A stretch of 52,500 nucleotides of DNA from Paratrimastix pyriformis (lineage: Eukaryota; Preaxostyla; Paratrimastigidae), in NCBI GenBank assembly GCA_027972325.1, contig JAPMOS010000007.1, forward strand, positions 1 through 52,500. Reading direction: 5' to 3'. A program made the translations under genes and the position numbers. Position 1 is the first letter of the stretch, and every line of letters starts with the position of its first letter. Positions 1 through 10,800 of this stretch are shown piece by piece. The notes beneath the pieces are model-generated. The model saw nothing but the letters and a program-made list of their open reading frames with translations, searched no databases and had not been told where the DNA came from.

Positions 1-180
1 CCCTAACCCTAACCCTAACCCTAACCCTAACCTAACCCTAACCCTAACCCTAACCCTAACCCTAACCCTAACCCTAACCCTAACCCTAACCCTAACCCTA
101 ACCCTAACCCTAACCCTAACCCTAACCCTAACCCTAACCCTAACCCTAACCCTAACCCTAACCCTAACCCTAACCCTAAC
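1..180. repeat. Telomere repeat array (CCCTAA)n
   Basis: Thirty near-perfect CCCTAA units (TTAGGG on the other strand) with one shortened unit near position 30. The C-rich strand reads 5' to 3' away from the window start, so position 1 is at or very near a chromosome terminus. TTAGGG telomeres occur in animals, many fungi and several protist groups. Confidence 0.97.
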
Positions 181-630
181 GTCCCCTTAACCCTAACGTC
201 CCCTTAACCCTAACGTCCCCTTAACCCTAACGTCCCCTTAACCCTAACGTCCCCTTAACCCTAACGTCCCCTTAACCCTAACGTCCCTTAACCCTAACGT
301 CCCCTTAACCCTAACGTCCCCTTAACCCTAACGTCCCCTTAACCCTAACGTCCCCTTAACCCTAACGTCCCCTTAACCCTAACGTCCCTTAACCCTAACG
401 TCCCCTTAACCCTAACGTCCCCTTAACCCTAACGTCCCCTTAACCCTAACGTCCCCTTAACCCTAACGTCCCCTTAACCCTAACGTCCCCTTAACCCTAA
501 CGTCCCCTTAACCCTAACGTCCCCTTAACCCTAACGTCCCCTTAACCCTAACGTCCCCTTAACCCTAACGTCCCCTTAACCCTAACGTCCCCTTAACCCT
601 AACGTCCCCTTAACCCTAACGTCCCCTTAA
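181..630. repeat. Telomere-variant array, 17-bp unit
   Basis: About 26 tandem copies of a 17-bp unit, CCCTAACGTCCCCTTAA, directly abutting the telomere. Each unit holds one intact CCCTAA plus a modified CCCCTTAA. At least two units have lost one C. The array is homogeneous and does not intermix with the pure telomere block, so it arose by unequal exchange or slippage rather than by telomerase error alone. Confidence 0.95.
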
Positions 631-850
631 CCCGCTCCCCCCTTAACCCGCTCCCCCCTTAACCCGCTCCCCCCTTAACCCGCTCCCCCCTTAACCCGCT
701 CCCCCCTTAACCCGCTCCCCCTTAACCCGCTCCCCCCTTAACCCGCTCCCCCCTTAACCCGCTCCCCCCTTAACCCGCTCCCCCCTTAACCCGCTCCCCT
801 TAACCCGCTCCCCCCTTAACCCGCTCCCCCCTTAACCCGCTCCCCCCTTA
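631..850. repeat. Second telomere-variant array, 16-bp unit
   Basis: About 14 tandem copies of CCCGCTCCCCCCTTAA, with C-tract length varying in some units. The shared CCCCTTAA half links it to the adjacent 17-bp array, while the CCCTAACGT half is replaced by CCCGCTCC. It is the innermost telomere-derived block. Confidence 0.93.
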
Positions 851-1066
851 ACCCCCATCTGGGTTCGAACCACCCGCCTTTAGATCACCAAAAAATCTTC
901 TTCTCCCCTAGCCTACTCAGCTGATCAAACGAATTCTGCTCGCGGAGGTTCGTCAATAGTACAATCAACAATCCAATAAAAACCGCAGTCGTGAAAACAA
1001 GTTCGAAAATGGAAAACAAAAACAAAATGGAAAACAGCGAAGAGAGGGTGGAGAGAGATCACAAAT
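851..1066. other. Subtelomeric spacer and NRPS 3' flank
   Basis: This AT-richer unique stretch lies between the telomere-derived arrays and the NRPS stop codon (TAA at 1067-1069, minus). It contains A-rich runs near 960-1030 that read as T-rich downstream of the NRPS on its own strand, which would suit a 3' UTR or polyadenylation region. No open reading frame of note is present. Confidence 0.6.
858..925 (-). other. tRNA-like relic or Pol III promoter pair (weak)
   Basis: On the minus strand an A-box-like CAGCTGAGTAGG (912-923) lies upstream of a perfect B box, GGTTCGAACC (862-871), at tRNA-like spacing. The T arm pairs only partly and I find no matching 7-bp acceptor stem, so this is not an intact tRNA gene. 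It could be a tRNA relic, a SINE head or chance, since the B box is a palindrome. Confidence 0.25.
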
Positions 1067-1830
1067 TTAGAATTTGTCCAGTAACGATTGGAACTGTTCC
1101 GCCAGTGCAGCCAAGTTGGGCGGACTCAATACAGTGTTGTGGTCGCCAGGCGTAAAGCGGATCTCAAGTCGCGCTCCCAGGAACTCCTCCCAGCCGTTAT
1201 GAGCGAGCTTGATCTCGTCAGGCGTGTCCGCCGGATAGTCGCGGGCCTTCAGAACCACAACGCGGGTGTTGGCCAATAGGCGGTCGGCTTCCTCGGGTGG
1301 CCGCCAGTGGGCCAGGATGCGCTCGTTCTCGAGCAGCTCGGCCCGCATCTGGGCGCCCAGGGAGGACTGCGGCTGGATGGCCTGGATATCGCGCATGTAC
1401 AGATCCACCTCGGCATCGGAGATGTCGTCCAGGGGCGGGGTGGGCATCCGGGCGGGGTTGTAGCTGTCGACCAGCACAACCAGGGGCACGGCGGCCCCGC
1501 TGGCGGCCAGTTGGATGGCCATCTCGAGGGCCACCACCCCTCCGAAGGACCAGCCCGCGAGCAGGTACGGGCCCTGCCGGTCCACCGTCCTGACGCCCCG
1601 CACGTACTCGGCCGCCATGGCTGCCAGGGTCCCGTGGCGTGAGGAGGCCGGCAACCCAAAGCGGGGGTTGTTCAGGCCCATGACCGGCCGGTCAGGCCGC
1701 AGCAGGGCGGCGAGGGGCGCATAGACCAGCGAAAAGCCGCCCAGCGGATGGACGAAGAAGACCGCGGGCCGGTGGGCATGTGCGGCCTCGGCTTGGCGGA
1801 GGGTGATGGGCAGCAGGTTGGTCGAAGCAA
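1067..1830 (-). other. NRPS C-terminal type I thioesterase domain
   Basis: An alpha/beta-hydrolase that takes the finished peptide from T8 and releases it by hydrolysis or cyclisation. The fold opens with FFVHPLGG, the oxyanion-hole region. The nucleophile elbow reads GWSFGG, with the Ser codon at 1547-1549. The catalytic Asp is in LVDSYNP (codon 1466-1468) and the His is in PGDHNT (codon 1139-1141), so the triad looks complete. The protein ends in LLDKF and TAA. About 250 residues is the usual length for NRPS TE domains. Whether it cyclises cannot be read from sequence alone. Confidence 0.93.
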
Positions 1831-4800
1831 CACCCGGGCAGGTCGAGCGGGCCGAGGAGTCCCGGCTGATGACTGCGCACAACTGGGTCAGCGTGGGGTT
1901 GTGGAAGAGCTCCTCCAAGCTGAACGGGAGCCCCTGCATCCGGCCCCGGGTCGCAAGCTGCACGGCCAGCAGCGAGTGGCCGCCCAGGCTGAAGAAATTG
2001 CCGTGGCGCCGGATGCGCTCGAGAGGGATGGCCAGCACTTCGGCCCACAGGCGGGCCATCTTGCGTTCCGTCTCACTTTCGGGGACCTCGTCGGCCTCGG
2101 GGGCTGTGCCGTCGGGTGTCGCCTCGAAAAGGAAGTCCTCGCTGGTCGGGTCGGGGAGCCCCTTGCGGTCCAGCTTGCCCGTGGCGCCCAGGGGCATGGC
2201 CGCCAGGAGGACGAAGGCCGAGGGGACCATGTACTCGGGCAGCATACCCCGGAGACCCGCTTGCAGCTCACGGATCCGCTGCTGGGTTGCGGGAAGGGCG
2301 CTGGAGCGCGGCTCCGAGGGCCCGGCCCGAGCGCACCGATTGGTGAGCCCGTCGTGGCAAACGACGTACCCCACGAGGCGCTTCTCGCCCCGGCTGTCCT
2401 GCCGGATGACCACCAGGGCCTGCTTGACAGCCTCCTGGTGACACAGGGCCGCCTCGATCTCGCCCAGCTCGATGCGGAAGCCCCGCAGCTTGATCTGGCC
2501 GTCGAGCCGCCCCAAGAATTCGATGGTCCCCGCGGCGGTTCGCCGGACCAGGTCGCCACTCCGGTAGAGGCGCTGGAAGCGCCGCCCATCGGGCGGGGCC
2601 CAGAAGGGGTTCTCCACGAAGGCCGCCGCGGTTTTGGCGGGATCGCCCAGATAGCCGCGGCCCACCCCGACACCGCCGATGCAAAGCTCGCCGATGACGC
2701 CCACCGGGACCAGGCGCAGGCTCTCCCGCTCGACCACGTAGAGGGCCATGTTGTCGACGGTCTTGCCCGCAATGGGCATGATGCCGCCCGCGCTCTGCAG
2801 GGCCCGCACCTCGGCGATGGTCCGGATGGGGCAGTGGGACACGTCGTCGCTGCACTCGGTGGGCCCGTACGCGTTCAGCAGCGGGATGGCCGGGCAGTGG
2901 GTCAGCCAGCGCTCGCACAGGGCGCCCATCAGCGCCTCGCCCGTGGCCACCAGCCAACGCAGCGACCGCAGGGCGTCGGCCGCGTGAGGCTGAGCGGTGC
3001 TCTCCTCGAGGAGGGCCTGGATCTGGGCGGGCACGAGCTCGAGGATGGTGATGCCCTCCTGGTGGACCACCTGCAGCTGTTTCCGAGGGTCCCAGGTGAC
3101 CTCGCCCGGGTCCCGATACACCACCACGCGGCCCCCGACCAGCAAGGCCACGAGGAACTGCCAAACCTGCGGCCGCGAAAGAAAGGAGCAATGGGATGGG
3201 TGAGGCATTGCGCTGAAGGAAGGGGCAAGGGTCAGGCCCCCACCAAGCGCGGCACGGCCCGGGGTACCGACCGAGATGTCGAAGATCTGGGTGGCCGTCT
3301 GGGCGACCACGTCGTCTTCGGTCAGCTGCAGGTCGTGGATCTTGGCGTAGAGGTGGTTGACCATGCCCCGCTGCTCGACCATGGCGCCCTTGGGGCGGCC
3401 CGTCGAACCGGACGTGTAGATAACGTAGGCCAGGCTCTCGCAGCCGTACCCGGTGAGCGCCGGCAGGGGCGTCTGCGCTTGGGTCGTCGGATCGAGGAAG
3501 GCGGGGTCCTCCAGCAAATCCTCGCCGCCCTCTGGGCCGGGGCCCAGGCCCAGCTCGGGCAGGATGAGCAGGCGCATCTGGCGGGTTGCGCTCATGGCGG
3601 CCGACAACGAGCCGGCAAGGGCGGCCTGAGGCCGACCGGCGACCAGATAGGGCGACCCGTTATTATTGGCCATGTACCGCAGCCGCTCCTCGGGGGCGTG
3701 CGTGTCCATGGGCGTGTACGCGGCCCCGCACCGGAAGATGCCGAGCACGGCCACGAGGAAGGAGAGCCCCCGGTCCATGAGGAGGCCCACCAGGGCGTTG
3801 GGTCGCACCCCCAGGCCCCAGAGGCGCCCCGCCATGATGGAAGCCAGCCGGTCGAGCTGCCCGTAGGTGAGCCGCTGGCCCGAGACGAAGTTCGAGGCGG
3901 CCTCCCGGTCGGGGTGGGCCGCCGCCTGGTCGGCAAAGAGCTCCATGAAGCAGCGCTGGTACGGGTGCGGGGCCCCGGTCTGGTTGAGGTCGCGGGCCAG
4001 GTGGCGCTCCTCCTCAGGCTGCAGCAGGGCCAGGTCGCAGAGCAGCCGGCTGCCGGCTGCGGCGGGACGCGTGGCGGCAAGGGCCAACAGAGCCTGCTCG
4101 AAGTGGTGGCACAGAGGCACGATTTGGGTGGGCGCCAGCAGGGCGGGGTTGTAGACAGCCTCGACGGTGATCCTCTCGGCGGGGCTCACCTCGATGGCCA
4201 GCGGATACTCGGTGTCGTCGAAGGCCCAGGTCTCGCCGAATTGCAGGGCCCCGAGGACGGCCTCGCTCGGGGCGCTGCTCTGGTAGTTCTCGAAGAGGAG
4301 CAACGTGTCAAAAAGCTCCGTGGTCCCGGCTGCCGGGGCGGTCTCGCTCTGGGAGAGGCCCGAGAGCCTCTGGATCTGGGCCAGCGGCAGGTAGGAGTGC
4401 TCCTGGAGGGAGCTCATCGTCTGCTGGATGTCACTCAGGGCCTCGGCCACGGTCGCATCCCGGCTCAGCCGGACCCGCAGCGGGACGGTGTTGATGAAGA
4501 GGCCCACCATGTCCACGAGGCCGGACAGGGGGGACTGCCGCCCGGAAAGGGTGACCCCGAAGACCAGATCATCGACGCCGCAGTAGCGCGAGAGCACGTG
4601 GGCCCAGGCCAGTTGGACGAGGGAGCTGACTGTGGCCCCGTAGTGAGCCGCGAGCGTTTGCAGACTGAGGTGGGCGGCCGCGGGAATGACGAAGCGCGCC
4701 TTCTGGCAACGGTTGCTCGCGGGTGTGGCAGGGCGGGCGGGTGTCTGGAGGGTGCCGATGGCGCGGACAAGAAGGGTCGGCTCGGAGAGGCCGGCGAGCT

Positions 4801-7800
4801 GACGGCGCCAGAAATGGATGGCGGCATCCTTGGGCTGGCGCATGAGCCAGTCGACATAAGCCGAGAAGGGCCGCGTCAGGGGCAAGTCAATGGCCGTACC
4901 GGATGCGAGGGCACAGTAGGTCTCGCCCATGGCCCGGAGGACGTGCCCCATCGACCAGCCGTCCATGAGGACGTGGTGGAAGCAGAGCGAGAGGTAGCAC
5001 CGGGTGCTGCTCCGGACCAGGCTGGCCCTGAAGAGGGGCGCCCTGTGGAGGTCGAAGCGACGCCTGCGGTCGTCGGCGACGAGGGCCTCGACGGCGGCGT
5101 GCTCGTCCTCGCCCGCGGCCAGGCTCAGGGCCGCCACCCGCCAGGGCAGCCCCACCCGGCCCGGCTCCATGACGTACTGCAGCGGGGCCCCGGCGTGCTC
5201 CCAGGCCAGGCCCGTCCGCAGGATGGGGTGCCGCTCCATGACCGCCCGCCAGGCCCCCTCGAGGGCCTCCACGTCGACGGCCCCCTCGAGCTCCATCACC
5301 GACTGCACCAGGTAGGCGTCCGAGTCGGGCGCGTACAGGGCGTGGAAGAGCATGCCCTCCTGCATGGGGCTCAGCGGGTAGGCGTCCTCCACGCCCGGGC
5401 CCAGCCGCCCCAGCACCTCGTCCACCAGCGCCTGCTGCTGGGCCGCCGTCAGGCCCTCCCGGCCCCACTGGCGCTGCAGCAGCTCGAAGTCCGAGGGCGT
5501 GTACCCGTGCACCCCGGCCCGGGTGCAGTGCCCGATCAGGGCCCGCAGGCACTCCTCGTACCGCCGCGCCACGGCCTCCACCTCCCCCGCGGCCAGCACC
5601 GTGTCGTTGAAGGTCCACTGCATCTCCAGCACCCCGCCCCGCACCAGCCCGTTGATCGACAGCAGCGCCGTGGCGTGGTTCCGCTCGGAGATGGCCGAGC
5701 CGCACCCCTCGGCCCCCATCCCGAGGTCCGTAAAGACCCGGCCATCGGCCGCCGCGCAGCCGCCCGGCGTCGGCGTGGGGGTGCAGCTGCGCGACGGGGG
5801 TGCGCTCTCGGCGGCGCTCGTCGTCGGCCCGCCGCCCCCGCCGAACTGCCCGAGGTAATTGAAGGACACCTCGGGTTCCGGGGCCCCGCGGACCGCCTCG
5901 GCCGCTCGGGCGAGGACCTCCGCGGTCTCGCCTCCCCGGGCTGCTGCTGCTTGCTGGCCGGCGCCGGACTCGCGGGCATCCGGGCCTGCCAGCGTCGGGG
6001 CGGCGGCGGCCCCCCGGGGTGGTGGCGGGGCCGCCACCATGCGGCGGAGCAGCCCGTGGCCAAGGCCCCGGCCGGGCACGGCCCGCAGCTGCTCCTTGAC
6101 GGCCTTCAAAACCCGCCCCAGGCGCAACTCCTCGGCGGTGCCTGCCTCCGGGCGCGTGCCTGCGGCCGCCGCAGTCCAGCCACTCAAAGCCGCCGCCGCG
6201 CTGGCGGCCCCGGTCGGGGTCGTCGGTGGCGAGAGACCCGTGGCGGCGCTCGACACGCCGCCGCCGCCGGCTGTTGCTACTGCTGCGGCTGCGGCTGCAG
6301 CAGCAGCGACGGCAGCGACGGCGCCCGACTCCTGAAGGACAACCGGGTAGCTGGTGGTGAACCAGCCCACCGTCTGCGAGAGATCCATGGCACCCCCGCT
6401 GGCAGTCAGCTCCCCGACCCGGTCGCTCTCGCGGCCGTGGCCCTCCAGCAGCAGGTACAGCGAGCTCGGAGCCCCCGGGGCCGGGGCCGTCCACTCGCCC
6501 ACGGCCACCAGCAGGGCCGCCAGCAGGGCGTCGTTGATCTGCGTCCGGTAGGCGGCCGGCACCCGCTGCAGCAGGGCCGCGGTCTCGGGGGCCGTCAGCT
6601 GCACCGTGACGCCCCGGTTGTGGGGCAGCCGCCGCTGCTGCTGCTGCTGGGTGGCCCCCGGCCGGACGGGCAGCCGCGAGGAGAACAGCGAGGCCGCCGC
6701 GGCAGAGGAGAGCAGCCCGCTCATCAGCGGCGAGGTGGGCCGCGACCGGGGCACGGACCCCGTCGCCAGCCCCGGGCCGGCAGCCGGCAGCGCCTCGCTG
6801 GCTTCTGGGTGCCGTCCCGCAGCCGCAGCCGCCGCAATCGCACCGCCTTCGGCAACGGAAGGAGCCGCGGCCGCCAGGTGTTCGGTTGCCCAGCGGGCCA
6901 CCTCGACCCAGTGGGGCGCCTCGGCCGCCAGGGCCTCGGCCCGGCAGGCCCGCTCCAGGCCGCCGCCCAGCCGGCAAGGTGGTCCCCTTGGGGCCGGCGC
7001 CCGTCCAGGGCTCGGCCCGGTCTGCCGCAGGGCCGCTTGGTAGGCCCGCTCCAGGTCGGGCACCAGGATGCGCCACGAGACCCCGTCCACCACCAGGTGG
7101 TGCACCACCACCAGCACACGCTGCCGCCACCCCAGCGACGCCGCCGCCCCGCCGCCGCCCCGCCGCCGCAGGGAGGCCTCCTCGCACGCCGCCTCCAGCA
7201 GCACCACCGCCACCAGCCGGCCCGCCCACGGGTCCAGCGACCGCTGCGCCGCCTCCGCGGCCGCCTCCGCCTCGGCCGGGCTGCGCACCGTCACCGCCCG
7301 CACAGCCGCCGCCGCCAGCTCGCCCGCCACCTCGGGCCCGCGCACCTCCTGCTGCACCTGCTGCCCCACCGCCGCAGCCGCCGCAGCCGCCGCACCGATG
7401 GCCCCTTCGCCGGCGGCGGAGGTGGTGCCGCCGGTGGCGTCGTTGGTGGCGGTGGCGGTGGTGGCGGAGGTGCCGATACCGGGCCCGGAGCATGTCGTGC
7501 CGCACCAGCAGCCGCCGCACCGCCTCCCGCAGCGGGCCCACCTCCACCCGCACCCCGTCCGCGCCGCCGCCGCCCTGCACGGCCACCATCACGGCCTGGT
7601 TGAAGTGGCCCGCCGCCTCGAAGCCCTCCTCGAAGAACCACCGCTGGATGGGCGTCAGCGGCACCAGCCCCTCCACCACCCCCGGGCCGCCCGAGGCCGT
7701 CGCCACGCCACTCGAAGCGCCGCCAGCGCCGACGTCCGCCCGGGCCGCCTGGGCCAGCTGCTCCACCGTCGGGCCCCGGAAGATGTCCTTCACGGTCAGC

Positions 7801-10800
7801 TGCAGGCCCCGCTGGCGCGCCCGCGAGACCAGCTGGATGCTGACGATCGAGTCGCCCCCCAGCCGGAAGAAGCTCTCCCGCACCCCGACCCGCTCCACCG
7901 GCAGGTGCAGCACCTCGGCCATCACCTCGGCCAGGGTCCGCTCGGCGGCAGTCCGAGGGGCAACGTACCCGGAGCCACCATCAGCAACGCTTCCAGTCTC
8001 GCCTGCGTCCATGTCCCCTTCGCCCAAGGTCGGAGCGGGCAGGGCCTTCCGGTCCACCTTCCCGGTGGGACCCAGCGGGACCGCCTCGATGGCCACCATC
8101 GCGCTGGGCACCATGTAGGCAGGCAAGTCCCGAATCAGTCCCCCTCGAATCGATTCCATCGTCGCGTTGGCACCTGTCGCCGCGTTCTCCAGCACCACGT
8201 AGGCCACCAGGCGTCGCTGGCCGGGCGTGTCCTCCCGCACCATGGCCACGGCCTGCTGGACACCCGCCTGGCGGCACAGCACGGCCTCGACCTCGCCCAG
8301 CTCGATGCGGAACCCGCGCAGCTTGACCTGGCCGTCCATCCGGCCCAGGAATTCCAGCTGGCCGTCGGGCAGCCACCGGCACAGATCGCCCGTCGCGTAC
8401 ATGTTCATCCGCGCCCCCTCCGGGGGCAGCCCCCAGGCCTCGGCGGTGAAGGGGTCGGGCAGGAAGCGCTCGGCGGTCAGCTCGGGCCGGTTGTGGTAGC
8501 CCCGGGCCACCCCATCGCCGCCCACCCACAGCTCCCCGGGCACCCCGATGGGGCAGGGCTGCCGGTGCCGGTCCAGCACATAGCAGGTCGAGTTGGCAAT
8601 GGGCCGCCCGATGGGCACCACCTCCCGGCCTCGCATATTCTCTCGGGTCACAAGGAAGGCCGTGCTCAGGACGGAGTTCTCGGTGGGCCCGTACAAATTC
8701 CTATCCGGGCCCCGTCCCGAGCCGGGAGACACCCAATGAGATCCGGCCCTCGCCAACCACCATCTACCATCTGCCATCTGCCTCTCCCTCGCATGCCCTC
8801 AGCCCCCCTCGGCTCACAGGAGGGCGCTTTGCGAAACAGACTGGCACCGGGCGGGCAGGTTGAACATCTTCTCCGCTGTGGCCATCGGAAGGGCCTCCCC
8901 GCCGCACGAGAGCCATTTGAGCTGCTTGAAGGGCCCCGTCGCCTCGGCCAGCATAGTCCGGAGGAATTGGGCCGGCCCCGAGAGGGCAGTCAGCCGGCTC
9001 TCGGCCATCCATCGGAAGAAAACCTCGGGCGTCAGGAACTCTTCCTTGCCGGCAGCCACGTAGAGGGCTGCGCCAAGGCAATGACAGCAGAGCACAACCA
9101 AAGAGGTCAACACGATACATAAAACGGAGCCCTTCAGGCCCCTCAAACGCCAGATCCCCTCGCCGTGCCAAGAGGCCGATCCGGCTCAGAAACCACCTTG
9201 GCAGCGCAAGGACAGACCTGCCCCGCGGCAGAGGGTCGGCCAGAGCTGATGCCCGGCGGCGTCGAAGGAGATGCTCATCTGGAAGGCCACCCGGTCCGTG
9301 GGCTCGAAGGCGTGGCTGGGGTCGCACAGCATCCGCGCCAACCCGCGATGCATGACCAGGACGCCCTTGGGCATGCCCGTCGACCCGGAGGTGTAGATCA
9401 TGTTGAAGAGACTCTGGGGCGTGGGCCGCCGCCAGAGGGCCGGATTTGGCGCAGCCGTGACGACCTGGTGTTGGGGGCCCTCCTCGAGGACACCCCCGCC
9501 CTGATACCGGAGCACCCGGCCGACGTAGCCGCCACCGAGGCTGGTCAGCGTCCGATGGCCGGCCCCATCGACCAACACGACTGCTGCCCCGCTGTCCTCC
9601 AGCATGTATTGCAGCCGCCCCGGGGGGTACTCGGGGTCCATGGGCACGTAGGCCCCGCCCGCCTTCAGGATGCCCAGCAGGCAGGCCACCAAGGCGGCGC
9701 TGCGCTCCATGCAGATGCCCACCAACCTGTCGGCCTCCACCCCGAGGCTCCGCAGGACGGCTGCAATGGAGTCCGCCTCGGCGTTCAACTGGCCGTAGGT
9801 GAGGCAGGCAGATCCATCCTGGACGGCGACATGGGCCGGGTCCCGGGCTGCGCACTCCTCGAAGAGTTCGTGCACGCAGAGGTCGCGATAGGGGGCCTGA
9901 GTGCGATTCCAATCGAGCAGCTGCCGCCGCTGCGGGGCTGTCAGAATGCCAACGTCGCAGAGAGGGGTCTGCGGGGCGGTGAGGGCGCGGAGGGCCACGG
10001 CGAGGTGCTGGCCCAGCCCGAGGACGGTCTCGTCGGCGAGGACGGTGCGATCGTGGCAGAGCATGACCAGGATGCGCTCGCCCGGGCCCACCACGACCGC
10101 CAGGGGGTACTCGGCCCGCTCCACCGCGAAGGCGTTGCTGCCGTACCGCAGCACGCTGCCTTCAGTCGGCTCGCTGCTGGAAGAGCCCGGCGAGCCCCCG
10201 GTGTCGCGGTAGTTCTCGAGGACGAAGAGCGTGTCGAAGAGGGAGTCGTTCGCCTCGGCCGCAGGGTCGGGGGCCATGCACTCGGCCAGGGCCTGGATCT
10301 GGGCCAGCGGGAAGTGGGCGTGCTCCTGGATGGAGAGCATGGTCGTTTGGACTTGCTCGAGAAGCGCCCCGACCGTGTCGCTGGCGGCCAGGCGGATCCG
10401 GACAGGAACGGTGTTGATGAAGAGGCCCACCATATCCTCGACGTCCCGCGGGCCGGCCGCTCGGCCCGAGACGGTGGTGCCCAGGACGACGTCGGTCGAA
10501 CCGCAGTAGCGGGCCAGAACCAGGGCCAGGCCGCTTTGGAGGATGGTGCTCAGGGTCACCCGCGCGTCGGAGGCCAGCGCCACGAGAGCGGCACTGAGAT
10601 CGGCCTCGAGGAAGATGGTGTGCCGGCCGTAGTCGGACCCGACAGGCATGGGGGGCCGCGAGTGGCGCAGGGCCCGCTTGATCAGGGTCGGTTCGTGAAG
10701 GCCGCTCATCTGCTGCCGCCAGAAGTGCAGGTGAGTCTCGGGGGGCTGGCTGGTGAGCCAGTCGATGTAGTGCGAGTAGGGGCTGGGAATGGGGATGACG

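Noticed and set aside
858-925. Intact tRNA gene
   Set aside because: A and B boxes are present but the acceptor stem cannot be formed and the T arm pairs only partly.
1748-7603. Very long plus-strand open frames opposite the NRPS (for example 1951 codons here, others near 9165-11774 and 18589-21528)
   Set aside because: High GC suppresses stop codons on the opposite strand. The translations are low-complexity Gly/Arg/Pro/His text without domains, and they mirror the duplicated NRPS blocks.
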